Assembly (NCBI RefSeq): GCF_021442385.1
Contig: NZ_MUZA01000005.1
Span: 110,700-174,699, forward strand
Source: Micromonospora sp. MH99
GTDB lineage: Bacteria > Actinomycetota > Actinomycetes > Mycobacteriales > Micromonosporaceae
DNA length: 64,000 nt
Direction: 5' to 3'
In this document: positions 33,017 through 41,345 of the stretch, in pieces
Position numbering within the stretch: position 1 is the stretch's first letter
How the letters are laid out: every line of letters begins with the position of its first letter
The notes under the pieces: generated by a model
The model's input: the letters and a program-made list of their open reading frames with translations, nothing else
What the model was told of the DNA's origin: nothing
Database searches by the model: none
Translations under genes and position numbers: made by a program

Positions 33017-33112
33017 GTGAAGGACAACAGGGACGCCACCGTGCACCACGGCCCGACGACCGGGCGCGGTCCCGGTGTCGGCCGCGACGAGCAGGGTGAG
33101 GTGACGGCGTGA
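33017..33112 (+). CDS. Possible 31-codon upstream ORF
   Basis: A GTG-initiated frame (VKDNRDATVHHG...) ends at TGA 33110-33112, overlapping the PAC2 start as GTGA. It may be a leader peptide that couples translation, or chance. No ribosome site is seen. Confidence 0.2.
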   Translation: MKDNRDATVHHGPTTGRGPGVGRDEQGEVTA

Positions 33113-33978
33113 CCGAGTTCGACGGACTGCCGGTACTGCGGTCCCCCGTGGCCATTGCCGCATTCGAGGGCTGGAACGACGCCGCCGACGCGTCCACCGC
33201 GGCCGTCGAGCACCTGGAACAGGTCTGGAACGCGCGGCAGATCGCCGAGCTGGACCCGGAGGACTTCTACGACTTCCAGGTCAGCCGGCCCACCATCACC
33301 ATGGCCGACGGGGAGACCCGCCGGGTGGAGTGGCCGACGACCCGGTTCATGGTCGCGAGCCCCGAGGGCACCGAGCGCGACGTGGTGCTGATCCGGGGCA
33401 TCGAGCCGAGCATGCGGTGGCGGACGTTCTGCGAGCAGGTTCTGGAGATCTGCCACAGCCTGGAGGTGGAACGGGTGGTGCTGCTCGGCGCGTTGCTGGC
33501 CGACGTGCCGTACACCCGGCCGTTGCCGATCAGCGGCAGCGCCTCCGACGCGCAGGCCGCGGAGCGCTACCAGCTCACCCCGACCCGCTACGACGGGCCG
33601 ACCGGCATCGTCGGCGTGCTGCACGACGCCTGCGCCCGCGCCGAGGTCGACGCGGTGTCGTTCTGGGTGCACGTGCCGCACTACGCCAACAACCCGCCCT
33701 GCCCCAAGGCCACCCTCGCGCTGCTGCACCGGGTCGAGGAGGTCGTCGACCTGCCGGTGCCGATGGCCGACCTGGCCGAGGAGTCCGCCGAGTGGGAGCA
33801 GCGGGTGCGCAGCGCCGCCGAGCAGGACGCCGAGCTGGGCGAGTACGTCCGCGAGCTGGAGGAACGGGTCGGCGATGAGGGCATCACCCCGTTGACCGGC
33901 GACGAGATCGCGCAGGAGTTCGAGAAGTACCTGCGGCGTCGGGGCGGTTCGGCAGGCCCCACCGCCGGCTCCTGGTAG
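33109..33978 (+). CDS. PAC2 family protein
   Basis: The 289-residue protein (LPVLRSPVAIAAFEGWNDAA; DVVLIRGIEPSMRWRTF; LEVERVVLLGALLADVPYTR) matches the PAC2/proteasome assembly chaperone-like family, common next to proteasome or mycothiol genes in actinobacteria. Function is not settled in bacteria. GTG 33109 lies behind GGGTGAGG. It is divergent from metH and followed by a strong terminator. Confidence 0.88.
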   Translation: MTEFDGLPVLRSPVAIAAFEGWNDAADASTAAVEHLEQVWNARQIAELDPEDFYDFQVSRPTITMADGETRRVEWPTTRFMVASPEGTERDVVLIRGIEPSMRWRTFCEQVLEICHSLEVERVVLLGALLADVPYTRPLPISGSASDAQAAERYQLTPTRYDGPTGIVGVLHDACARAEVDAVSFWVHVPHYANNPPCPKATLALLHRVEEVVDLPVPMADLAEESAEWEQRVRSAAEQDAELGEYVRELEERVGDEGITPLTGDEIAQEFEKYLRRRGGSAGPTAGSW

Positions 33979-33991
33979 CACCGTTCACGGC

Positions 33992-34023
33992 GGGCCCTCG
34001 GACCTTTTGTGGTCCGGGGGCCC
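33992..34023 (+). terminator. Rho-independent-like terminator of the PAC2 gene
   Basis: GGGCCCTCGGACC (33992-34004) pairs with GGTCCGGGGGCCC (34011-34023) with one T-G wobble, loop TTTTGT, then GTTTT. It is the most classical terminator in the window. Confidence 0.8.
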
Positions 34024-34100
34024 GTTTTGGCGTGTCCGGGGTGGCGTCGTCACACCCTCTAAGGCATCCTAGGAACCTAGATGTGATCAAGGAGGCGGGT

Positions 34101-34892
34101 GTGCAGATCAACCCCGGCGCGGCCGAGTTCCCCCACCGGCAGATCGCCGCGCAGCTCAAGGCCCAGGTCCGCCGCGGTGACTGGGCGCCTGGCGAACGCC
34201 TACCGTCCATCCCGGCCATCGCCGAGATGTTCGGCGTCGCCAAGCAGACCGTGCAACGCGCCGTCGACCAGCTGCGGGTCGAGGGCATCCTGATCACCAA
34301 ACCCGGCTCCGGTACGTACGTCCGGGGCACCCGGCGCCGACTCAACCGGCTCTCCCGGGGCCGGTACGGCGGTTTCCGGGGCTATCACACGGACCTCGCC
34401 GCCCGGTATCGCCAACAACTCGTCTCCGTCGGCCGCGCCCCCGCGCCCGCCGAGGTCGCCGACGCGTTCGGCGTCTCCGACGGCACGGACCTGCTCTGCC
34501 GCCGCCACCTCGTGCGCACCGACGACTCCCCCGTCGAGGTGGGCGCCTCCTGGTTCCTGCCCGCCGACACCGCCGGCACCTCGCTGGAGCGCGCCGAGGC
34601 GTTCGGCCGGCCGCTCTACCAGGAGGCCGAGGAGGCCACCGGCCGGCGGTACGTCTCGGCCACCGACACGATCAGCGCCCGCCAGCCCAGCCGGGAAGAG
34701 GCCGAGACCCTCCAGATCCGGCCCGACACTCCGGTCCTGCACCTGCTGCACGTCGCGTACGACGCGAATCGCAAGCCCATCGAGGTGGCCCAGGCGACCT
34801 GGCCCGGCCCGATGACCACCCTCACCGAGGAGTACAAGATCCCCGGCCCAACCCCCGACCCGGAGCCCGACCCCGGCCTGGTCCTGGGCTGA
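34101..34892 (+). CDS. GntR/HutC family transcriptional regulator
   Basis: The 263-residue protein has a GntR winged helix (RQIAAQLKAQVRRGDWAPGE, PAIAEMFGVAKQTVQRAVDQ, GSGTYV) and a UTRA ligand domain (RRHLVRTDDSPVEVGASWF, later PDTPVLHLLHVAYDANRKPI). AAGGAGG 5 bases upstream fixes GTG 34101. Directly before it CTAGGAACCTAG (an inverted repeat on a -10-like patch) may be its own operator. The ligand is unknown; UTRA domains often bind sugar phosphates or histidine-pathway acids. Confidence 0.88.
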   Translation: MQINPGAAEFPHRQIAAQLKAQVRRGDWAPGERLPSIPAIAEMFGVAKQTVQRAVDQLRVEGILITKPGSGTYVRGTRRRLNRLSRGRYGGFRGYHTDLAARYRQQLVSVGRAPAPAEVADAFGVSDGTDLLCRRHLVRTDDSPVEVGASWFLPADTAGTSLERAEAFGRPLYQEAEEATGRRYVSATDTISARQPSREEAETLQIRPDTPVLHLLHVAYDANRKPIEVAQATWPGPMTTLTEEYKIPGPTPDPEPDPGLVLG

Positions 34893-34933
34893 CCCTGCTC
34901 CCACCCCCCGCACCCGCACCGCCCCGCCCCGCC

Positions 34934-35001
34934 GATCTTGCACTTTCTGTCGCCACTTTGCCCCGATAGGCAACCTTCGTCACGACAGCAAGTGCAAGAT
35001 C
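34934..35001. repeat. 19-bp inverted repeat, REP-like
   Basis: GATCTTGCACTTTCTGTCG (34934-34952) and CGACAGCAAGTGCAAGATC (34983-35001) are inverted with one mismatch and a 30-nt loop. I recall very similar GATCTTGCACTT palindromes scattered between Micromonospora genes, so this is probably a dispersed extragenic repeat. Confidence 0.65.
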
Positions 35002-35027
35002 GACGCAGAGGTGTGGCGGTCGCGTCA

Positions 35028-35100
35028 TCGATCATGGAGTTGTGGTGCCTCGCATAGCGGGCACAGCACCGCACACCGGCCACCACAACTCCATGATCGA
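35028..35100. repeat. 20-bp perfect inverted repeat
   Basis: TCGATCATGGAGTTGTGGTG (35028-35047) and its exact reverse complement (35081-35100) enclose a 33-nt loop. It lies 26 bp from the previous palindrome; together they fill much of the gene-free space 34893-35241. Confidence 0.7.
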
Positions 35101-35110
35101 CGCCCGGTGG

Positions 35111-35220
35111 GCGTGCGAGGCGCCCCACGGGCGTGCGAGGCGCCCCACGGGCGTGCGAGGCGCCCCAAGGGCGTGCGAGGCGCCCCAAGGGCGTGCGAGG
35201 CGCCCCACGGGCGTGCGAGG
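35111..35220. repeat. 20-bp tandem repeat, 5.5 copies
   Basis: The unit GCGTGCGAGGCGCCCCACGG is repeated at exact 20-bp spacing (35111, 35131, 35151, 35171, 35191) plus a half unit at 35211. Two units have AAGG instead of ACGG. It ends ~21 bp before the mshC stop codon. Units are contiguous with no unique spacers, so this is not a CRISPR array. Confidence 0.85.
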
Positions 35221-35241
35221 GCTCGCGGGGGCGGGCTGCTG

Positions 35242-36480
35242 TTAGAGGTGGATGCCCAGGAGGGCATCGACCGTCTTGGCGAAGAGGGCCGGCGCTTCGG
35301 TGTCGTCCGTGGCGCCGGACAGGGTCGCGTCGGCCCAGCGGTCGGCAACGGCCAGGGCGCCCGGGGTGTCCAGGTCGTCGGCCAGGCGCTCGCGTACCCC
35401 GGCCAGCAGCTCGGCCCCGGACGGCCCGGCGGGCGCGGCGGCGGCCCGCCGCCAGCGGTCCAGGCGCTCCTGCGCGGCCGTGAGCAGCTCGTCGGTCCAC
35501 GTGCGGTCGCCGCGGTAGTGCCCGGAGATCAACGCCAGCCGGATCGCCATCGGGTCGACCTTGTCGGCGCGCAGCCGGGACACGAAGACCAGGTTGCCGC
35601 GCGACTTGGACATCTTCTCGCCGTCCAGGCCGATCATCCCCGCGTGGACGTAGTGCTCGGCGAACGGCGCCTGGCCGGTGAGCCGCTCGGCGTGCGCGGC
35701 GGACGCCTCGTGGTGCGGGAACAGCAGGTCGTTGCCGCCGCCCTGCACGTCGATCCGGTCGCCGAGCAGGTTCAGCGCGATGACCGCGCACTCGATGTGC
35801 CAACCGGGGCGGCCCGGGCCCAGCTCCCCGCCCGGCCAGGACGGCTCACCCTCGCGGGCGCCACGCCACAGCAGCGGGTCGAGGGGGTCGCGCTTGCCGG
35901 CGCGGTCCGGGTCACCGCCGCGCTCGGGGAAGATCTCCAGCATCTGCTCGCGGGTCAGGTTGGACTCGTAGCCGAACCGGCCGGTGGCGGAGATGTCGAA
36001 GTAGACGTCGCCGGTGCCGTCGTCGAGCCGGTACGCGGCGCCGTCCTTGAGCAGCACCTCGACCTTGTCGGCGATGTCCGGGATCGACTCGACGGCGCCC
36101 ACGTAGTGCTCCGGCGGGATGATCCGCAGCGCCTCCATGTCCTCGCGGAACAGCGCCGTCTCCCGCATCGCCAGGACCACCCAGTCCTCGCCGTCGCGGG
36201 CGGCCCGCTCCAGCAGCGGGTCGTCGATGTCGGTGACGTTCTGCACGTAGCGAACGGGGCGGCCGGCGTCCCGCCACATCCGCTGCACCAGGTCGAACGT
36301 GATCATGGTGGCGGCGTGGCCGAGGTGCGTCGCGTCGTACGGGGTGATGCCGCAGACGTACATGCTTCCCGCGTCGGCCGGCTCGCTCGGGTGGACACCC
36401 TGCCGCGCCGAGTCGTACAACGCCAGCGGCTCGCCCCTGCCCGGCAGCCGTGGCACCTCGTGTCCCGCCCAAGACTCCAT
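35242..36480 (-). CDS. mshC: Cysteine:1-D-myo-inosityl 2-amino-2-deoxy-alpha-D-glucopyranoside ligase (mycothiol synthesis)
   Basis: The 412-residue CysRS-like enzyme joins cysteine to GlcN-Ins using ATP, the third step of mycothiol synthesis. It has [18 protein letters not shown] (HIGH motif), zinc-type [14 protein letters not shown], the class-I signature KMSKSRGN, and no anticodon domain, which separates it from CysRS. It begins [14 protein letters not shown]. Part of a conserved actinobacterial group with the next three genes upstream. Confidence 0.95.
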   Translation of the reverse strand: MESWAGHEVPRLPGRGEPLALYDSARQGVHPSEPADAGSMYVCGITPYDATHLGHAATMITFDLVQRMWRDAGRPVRYVQNVTDIDDPLLERAARDGEDWVVLAMRETALFREDMEALRIIPPEHYVGAVESIPDIADKVEVLLKDGAAYRLDDGTGDVYFDISATGRFGYESNLTREQMLEIFPERGGDPDRAGKRDPLDPLLWRGAREGEPSWPGGELGPGRPGWHIECAVIALNLLGDRIDVQGGGNDLLFPHHEASAAHAERLTGQAPFAEHYVHAGMIGLDGEKMSKSRGNLVFVSRLRADKVDPMAIRLALISGHYRGDRTWTDELLTAAQERLDRWRRAAAAPAGPSGAELLAGVRERLADDLDTPGALAVADRWADATLSGATDDTEAPALFAKTVDALLGIHL

Positions 36481-36546
36481 GGCTTCAGCCTAACCAGCCC
36501 TCAGGCGGCACCGGGCCGCCCCACGGGTGATCAAGATGACAGCGGG

Positions 36547-37365
36547 TCACATGGGCGGCCAGGGCACCGCCGGCCAGTCCTCCGGCGGCTGCGGGAAGCG
36601 CCCGGTCTTGCGCAGGACGTCGATGCGAGAGGCCAACTCGGCGATCTCGCTGATCGTCAGGTGATCGGCCAACTCGTCGCCGAGCGCCCCGGCGACCTGC
36701 CCGGCGAGCCCGTCGAGCATTTCCACGGCGTCCGGCGGCAACTGCTTGCCCGCCCAGCCCCACAGCACCGTCCGCAGCTTGCCCTCGACGTGGAAGCTCA
36801 CCCCGTGGTCCACGCCGTAGATCCGGTCGTCCGAGCCGACCAGCACGTGGCCGCCCTTGCGGTCCGCGTTGTTGATCACCGCGTCGAGCACCGCGAGACG
36901 GGCCAGCCGCGGGTCGTCGGCGTGGGCGAGGGCGTACGCGACGCCGTCGTCGTCCCGCGCCGCCGCGATGGGGTGCCAGCGGGGCGGCAACTCGTCGGCC
37001 GGCACGAACCCGACGAGCGGCTCGGCGTCGGCCGGCTCGTCGATCCAGAGCTGGCACGAGCCGGGGCCGAACGGCCCGTCGCGCAGCACGGTGGGCGGCA
37101 CCAGGCCCCAGCCGGTGGCGTCGGAGACCAGGAACGCCGACACCTCCCGCCCGGCGAGGGTGCCGTCCGGGAAGTCCCACAGCGGCCGCTCGCCGCGCAC
37201 GGGCTTGTAGACACAGCGGGCCGTGACGCCGTCGAGGGTCAGGATGCCCCGCAGGGTGGTGTTCGACGCGTCGACCAGCCGGCCCTCCAGGTCGAGCGTG
37301 CCGTCGCGCAGCAGCCGCAGCGCGGCGTCACCGTCGCGTAGGGGTTCGAGGCCGGACAAGGTCAC
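36547..37365 (-). CDS. SCO1664 family protein
   Basis: The 272-residue protein has a kinase-like fold region around DAVINNADRKGGHVLVGSDD and IYGVDHGVSFHVEGKLRTVL (PI3/PI4-kinase-type catalytic loop and DHG). It matches the family named after SCO1664, which sits beside mshC in many actinobacteria. The start GTG 37365 overlaps the DUF3090 stop as GTGA, which fixes it. Substrate unknown. Confidence 0.87.
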   Translation of the reverse strand: MTLSGLEPLRDGDAALRLLRDGTLDLEGRLVDASNTTLRGILTLDGVTARCVYKPVRGERPLWDFPDGTLAGREVSAFLVSDATGWGLVPPTVLRDGPFGPGSCQLWIDEPADAEPLVGFVPADELPPRWHPIAAARDDDGVAYALAHADDPRLARLAVLDAVINNADRKGGHVLVGSDDRIYGVDHGVSFHVEGKLRTVLWGWAGKQLPPDAVEMLDGLAGQVAGALGDELADHLTISEIAELASRIDVLRKTGRFPQPPEDWPAVPWPPM

Positions 37366-37949
37366 CGGTGGTAACCGTTGTGCCGCGGGCACAGGTGCCC
37401 GGCGGGATCCAACGGCTGGCCGCACAGGGGGCACGGCGGCCGGCCCGCGTTGACCACGCGCCGGGCCCGCTCGATGAACTGGCGGGTGGCCTGGGGGGTG
37501 AGCCGGACCCGGAGCCGGTCCAGGTCCTCGTCCGGCTCCTCGTCCTCGTCCTCGTCGTCTTCGTCGTCCTCGTCGCCCAGCTCGACCTCGGGCTCCACCT
37601 CGCCGGCGGCGATCGCCTCGATCACCACGGTCGCGGTGTCCACGTCGAAGGCCAGCCCGAGGGTCCCGACCCGGAACTCCTCGTCGACCGGAGTGTCCAG
37701 CGGCTCGTTGTCGCCGATCACCGGCGCCAGCTCGGGCAGGTCCACCCCGAAGCGACGCTGCGCCTCGGTGAGCAGCTCCTCCAGCTTCTCGGCGAGCAGG
37801 GACACCTGGACCTTCTCCAGCGCGACGCTGACCAGCCTGCCGCCGCCGCGGGCCTGCAGGAAGAACGTGCGCTCCCCCGGCGGCCCGACGGTCCCGGCGA
37901 CGAACCGCTCCGGCGGTTCGAAGGCGTGCACCTGGTGGGTCATACCCAC
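37362..37949 (-). CDS. DUF3090 family protein
   Basis: The 195-residue protein (HQVHAFEPPERFVAGTVGPP; GERTFFLQARGGGRLVSVAL) has an acidic Asp/Glu run in the middle and a zinc-ribbon-like end (CPLCGQPLDPAGHLCPRHNG). It is a standard DUF3090 member kept next to the SCO1664 and phosphomutase genes. The starting Met is at 37949 or 37943. Confidence 0.88.
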   Translation of the reverse strand: MGMTHQVHAFEPPERFVAGTVGPPGERTFFLQARGGGRLVSVALEKVQVSLLAEKLEELLTEAQRRFGVDLPELAPVIGDNEPLDTPVDEEFRVGTLGLAFDVDTATVVIEAIAAGEVEPEVELGDEDDEDDEDEDEEPDEDLDRLRVRLTPQATRQFIERARRVVNAGRPPCPLCGQPLDPAGHLCPRHNGYHR

Positions 37950-38058
37950 GACCCTATCCGGCCCGCCATGGCATCGCGCACCCCACCGACCCTAATCACC
38001 GTGCGGCTCGCCACGCCCGGCGGACCACCCCTCGCACCCGGGCGTGGCGGACGTCGGC

Positions 38059-38772
38059 TCACCGGCCGGCCCCCGCGCCGCCGCCCACCGGCGCGTCGGA
38101 GTCGGCGGCGCTCGCCGCCGCCCGGGTCGCCCGGCGGCGCTTGCGGGGCGGCGGCGCCAGTGCGGCCAGGTCGCCACCGGTGTCGTTGAGCCGCAGCAGG
38201 AACGGCCGCAGCGGGGTGTACCGGATCGCCGTCACCGACGCCGGGTCGGCCACGATCCGCTGAAAAAGATCAAGGTGTACGCCGAGCGCGTCGGCCACGA
38301 TCGCCTTGATCACGTCGCCGTGGCTGCACGCCAGCCAGACCGCCTCCGAGCCGTGCTCGGCAGTGATCCGGGCATCCCAGGTCCGCACCGCCGCGACCGC
38401 CCGTGCGGCCATCGCCGCCATCGCCTCACCCTCGGGGAAGACCGCGGCGCTCGGGTGCTGCTGGACGACCGGCCAGAGCGACTCCTTCGCCAGCTTCTTC
38501 AGTGGCTGCCCCTCCCAGGCTCCGTAGCCACACTCGATCAACCCGTCCTCCACGATCGGGGCGGCGTCGGGCAGCGCCAGCTCCAGGGTCTGCCGGCACC
38601 GGATGAGCGGGCTGGTCACCACCGCGGCCAGCGGCACCCGCCGCAGGCGCTCGCCGACCGCCGCCGCCTGGGCCCGGCCCGTCTCGTCCAACTCGACCGG
38701 CTGACGGCCGGCCAGGCCGCCGTCGGCGTTCGCGGTCGTCCGGCCGTGTCGCAGAAGCAGAAGGGTCGCCAC
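38059..38772 (-). CDS. Histidine phosphatase, MSMEG_4193 family
   Basis: The 237-residue protein has the phosphoglycerate-mutase-like RHG signature (TLLLLRHGRTTANADG), the second His in LACSHGDVIKAIV, and Glu in ECGYGAWEG. The C-terminus is Arg/Ala-rich. GTG 38772 starts it. Located upstream of DUF3090 in the same conserved group, so the whole set may relate to mycothiol or inositol phosphate metabolism; that is inference. Confidence 0.9.
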   Translation of the reverse strand: MATLLLLRHGRTTANADGGLAGRQPVELDETGRAQAAAVGERLRRVPLAAVVTSPLIRCRQTLELALPDAAPIVEDGLIECGYGAWEGQPLKKLAKESLWPVVQQHPSAAVFPEGEAMAAMAARAVAAVRTWDARITAEHGSEAVWLACSHGDVIKAIVADALGVHLDLFQRIVADPASVTAIRYTPLRPFLLRLNDTGGDLAALAPPPRKRRRATRAAASAADSDAPVGGGAGAGR

Positions 38773-38938
38773 GGGGACCACCCTATGACCTGCGCCCGAC
38801 CGGACGTCGCCGGCGGCGGGGAGCGTGTCCGGGCCGCCGCTGTCGGGCTGGACGAAAAGGGGATGAAGCAGCAGCGTGGCCGTAAAATACGGTATGCCTG
38901 GTGTGTCCGGGTCCGCGCTACCGGAGGTGGGGAACGCG

Positions 38939-39658
38939 ATGGGCGACTCGACCTCCGGACAGCAGTCGGACCCGCAGGACGCGTCCCGGGAGTTCCGGTA
39001 CCCGCTGCTGGTCCTCGCCCTCACCACCGGGATCGCCGGCTTCGTGGACGCCTTCGCGTTCCTGCGCTACGGCGCGTTCGTCGCCAACCAGTCGGGCAAC
39101 GCCGTCCTGCTCGGCATCGGCCTGGCCGGGCGGCACGCCGCCTGGCCCGAGTCGGCGGCGTCACTGATCGCGTTCGCCGCCGGGACGGGCGTGGTCTCCC
39201 AGGTACGGGCGGCGCGGAGCCGATGGTCGCCGTCCTACCGGGGCCTCGGCTGCGCCGTGGTCGCCCTGGCGCTCTGGGCGGTGCTGAACGTCCTGCTGCA
39301 CTACGGCCGTCACGGCGGGTGGCCACGGATCGCGCTGGCCGCCGCCGGCGGTCTCGCCATGGGCGCCCTGGCGACCCTGTTCGTCCGCACCGCCGGGATC
39401 ACCACCGCCATCACCTACCAGTCCGGCACGGTGGACAAGATCGGTGAACGCATCGGTCGTTGGTTGGCCGGACCGGACACCGGCAGGAGGCGGGCCCGCC
39501 ACGGCACCTTCCTCGGGCTCCTGGCCCTGACCTGTTACGCCGCCGGTGGTGGCCTCGGCACGATGGCGCAGGAACAACCCCTCTGGGTGCCGGCGTGGGG
39601 AGCGCTGGGCCTGTCCGCCCTCGCGTTCCTGGTCCGCTCCGGACGGGCCCGCACCTGA
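38939..39658 (+). CDS. DUF1275 (YoaK-like) membrane protein
   Basis: The 239-residue protein has about six membrane helices (LLVLALTTGIAGFVDAFAFL; VANQSGNAVLLGIGLAG; CAVVALALWAVLNVLLHY; ALAAAGGLAMGALATLFVR). The ITYQSGTVDKIGERIG loop is typical of YoaK/DUF1275. GGTGGGG before ATG 38939 decides the start. Function is unknown; some relatives have been linked to transport or energy metabolism. It is convergent with amt, stops two bases apart. Confidence 0.85.
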   Translation: MGDSTSGQQSDPQDASREFRYPLLVLALTTGIAGFVDAFAFLRYGAFVANQSGNAVLLGIGLAGRHAAWPESAASLIAFAAGTGVVSQVRAARSRWSPSYRGLGCAVVALALWAVLNVLLHYGRHGGWPRIALAAAGGLAMGALATLFVRTAGITTAITYQSGTVDKIGERIGRWLAGPDTGRRRARHGTFLGLLALTCYAAGGGLGTMAQEQPLWVPAWGALGLSALAFLVRSGRART

Positions 39659-39660
39659 CC

Positions 39661-41319
39661 TCAGCGCACGTCGGTCGCGAGCTGGACGTCCTGCACGAAG
39701 CCGTCCGACCGCTCGGCGCCGTACCGACCCAGCACGTCCAGCACCGCGGCCACCGCCTCGCGCTCCACCACCACCTCGACCCGGGCCCGGCCCACGAGAT
39801 CCTGGTCCTGCCAGTAGCCCCGGGGCAGCGAACGGGCTGTCGGTTCGGCGGTGGAGACCGTCGCGTCGGAGAGCACGATGGAGGTGGCTCCCGCGCCGAC
39901 CAGGGCGTCGCGAAGCTCCCGGGTCGTCGGCAGCAGCGTCGGGTCGACCGTCGCGGTGACCAGCCGGGCGTTCTGGACCGGCCGGGTGGGCCGTTCGGTG
40001 GCGCGTCCCGCTCCCCGCTGGCGGCGTTGCGGCGCCCCGCTGCCGTTGAGACCCGCCACGCCGCCCAGGTGGTAGGCGTCGGCGTCCTGCTGGGCGTGGT
40101 CGAGGTTGTCCTGCACGTCGGCGGGGGCACGCAACCCGAGCACGGCCTGCACAGCGGCGGCGATCGCCCAACTGAGCACGAACGAGAACGCCACCACGGT
40201 GACCACGCCGACGATCTGGTGCCACAGCAGGGATCCGCCGCCGCCGAAGAAGAGCCCGTCCTTGCCGAGCGGGTTGATGCCGCTGTCGCCGAAGAAGCCG
40301 ACCAGCAGCGAGCCGAGCATGCCGCCGACGAAGTGGACCGCGAGGACGTCCAGCGCGTCGTCGAGCCGCAGCAGGTACTTCAACCGCAGCGCGAAGTGGC
40401 AGACGAATCCGGCGATCGCGCCGATGGCGATGGCGGAGACCGTGTTGACGTACCCGGCGGCGGGGGTGACCGTCGCGAGCCCCGCGACCGCACCGGAGAC
40501 GCCACCCACGACGGTGCTGTGGCCGTCCTTCACCCGCTCCGCGACCAGCCAGACGAGCATTCCGGCGGCGGCCGCGAGATGAGTGTTGATCAGCGCCTGG
40601 GCGGCCAGACCGTTGGCCTGGAGTCCGTCGCCGCCGTTGAAACCGAACCAGCCGAACCAGAGGATGCCCGCGCCGAGGATGGTCAGCGGGATCGAGTTGG
40701 GCGGGGAGGCGGTGCGTGGCCAACCGCGCCGGCGCCCGACGACCAGCAACGTGCCCAGCACGGCGGCGCCCGCCGAGGCGTGCACGACCATCCCACCGGC
40801 CCAGTCCTGGGTGCCGAACCTGGCCAGCCAACCGTCGGGGTGCCAGAGCCAGTGCGCGACCGGCGCGTAGACCACGATGGACCAGATCGCCAGGAACGCG
40901 ACCCAGCCGGCGAACTTGAGCCGGCCCGCCGTCGCGCCGGTGACGAGCGCGGGGGTGATCACCGCGAACATCATCTGGTACGCGACGAACGCCAGGGTCG
41001 GAATGGTCACCTGACCGGCGATGACGTGCAGGTGGGGCGCGGGCGGCACCCGCAGGTCGGTCAGGCCGAAGAGTTCGAGGTTGCCGAAGAGGCCGGTGCC
41101 GGCGTCGTCACCGAAGGCGATGGTGTAGCCCACCAGGACCCAGGTCAGGCTGACCACGCCCAGCGCGATCATGTTCTGCTGGAGCATGGCGAGCACGTTG
41201 CGGGTGCGGACCATCCCGCCGTAGAAGGCGGCCAGGCCGGGAGTCATGAACAACACCAGGCCGGCGCAGACGAGCACCCAGGCGGTGTCGCCCGAGTTCA
41301 CCGCTTCCTGAGCGAGCAT
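39661..41319 (-). CDS. amt: Ammonium transporter with C-terminal PII-like domain
   Basis: The 552-residue protein is longer than a normal Amt (400-450). Residues ~1-415 are the AmtB channel with eleven helices, including FMTPGLAAFYGGMVRTRNVL and the pore-type ILWFGWFGFNGGDGL. After a Gln/Arg-rich linker, residues 450-552 resemble GlnK/PII: NARLVTATVDPTLL at the start and RARVEVVVEREAVAAVLDVL followed by GFVQDVQLATDVR. The T-loop is short and atypical. It follows the urea channel by 26 bp and ends the urease operon, so it moves ammonium made by urease. Confidence 0.9.
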   Translation of the reverse strand: MLAQEAVNSGDTAWVLVCAGLVLFMTPGLAAFYGGMVRTRNVLAMLQQNMIALGVVSLTWVLVGYTIAFGDDAGTGLFGNLELFGLTDLRVPPAPHLHVIAGQVTIPTLAFVAYQMMFAVITPALVTGATAGRLKFAGWVAFLAIWSIVVYAPVAHWLWHPDGWLARFGTQDWAGGMVVHASAGAAVLGTLLVVGRRRGWPRTASPPNSIPLTILGAGILWFGWFGFNGGDGLQANGLAAQALINTHLAAAAGMLVWLVAERVKDGHSTVVGGVSGAVAGLATVTPAAGYVNTVSAIAIGAIAGFVCHFALRLKYLLRLDDALDVLAVHFVGGMLGSLLVGFFGDSGINPLGKDGLFFGGGGSLLWHQIVGVVTVVAFSFVLSWAIAAAVQAVLGLRAPADVQDNLDHAQQDADAYHLGGVAGLNGSGAPQRRQRGAGRATERPTRPVQNARLVTATVDPTLLPTTRELRDALVGAGATSIVLSDATVSTAEPTARSLPRGYWQDQDLVGRARVEVVVEREAVAAVLDVLGRYGAERSDGFVQDVQLATDVR

Positions 41320-41345
41320 GGGAGCTCACCTCTCCTTTCGGTACG

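Noticed and set aside
29361..33020. A very long open frame antisense to metH
   Set aside because: It is the mirror of high-GC codon bias in metH. The predicted protein is His/Gln/Val/Asp-rich with no domain, while the opposite strand encodes a complete known enzyme.
32847..33108. Cobalamin riboswitch upstream of metH
   Set aside because: I looked for the conserved B12-box and the paired elements on the minus strand and found none.
35111..35220. CRISPR array
   Set aside because: Units are contiguous 20-mers with no unique spacers and no cas genes nearby.
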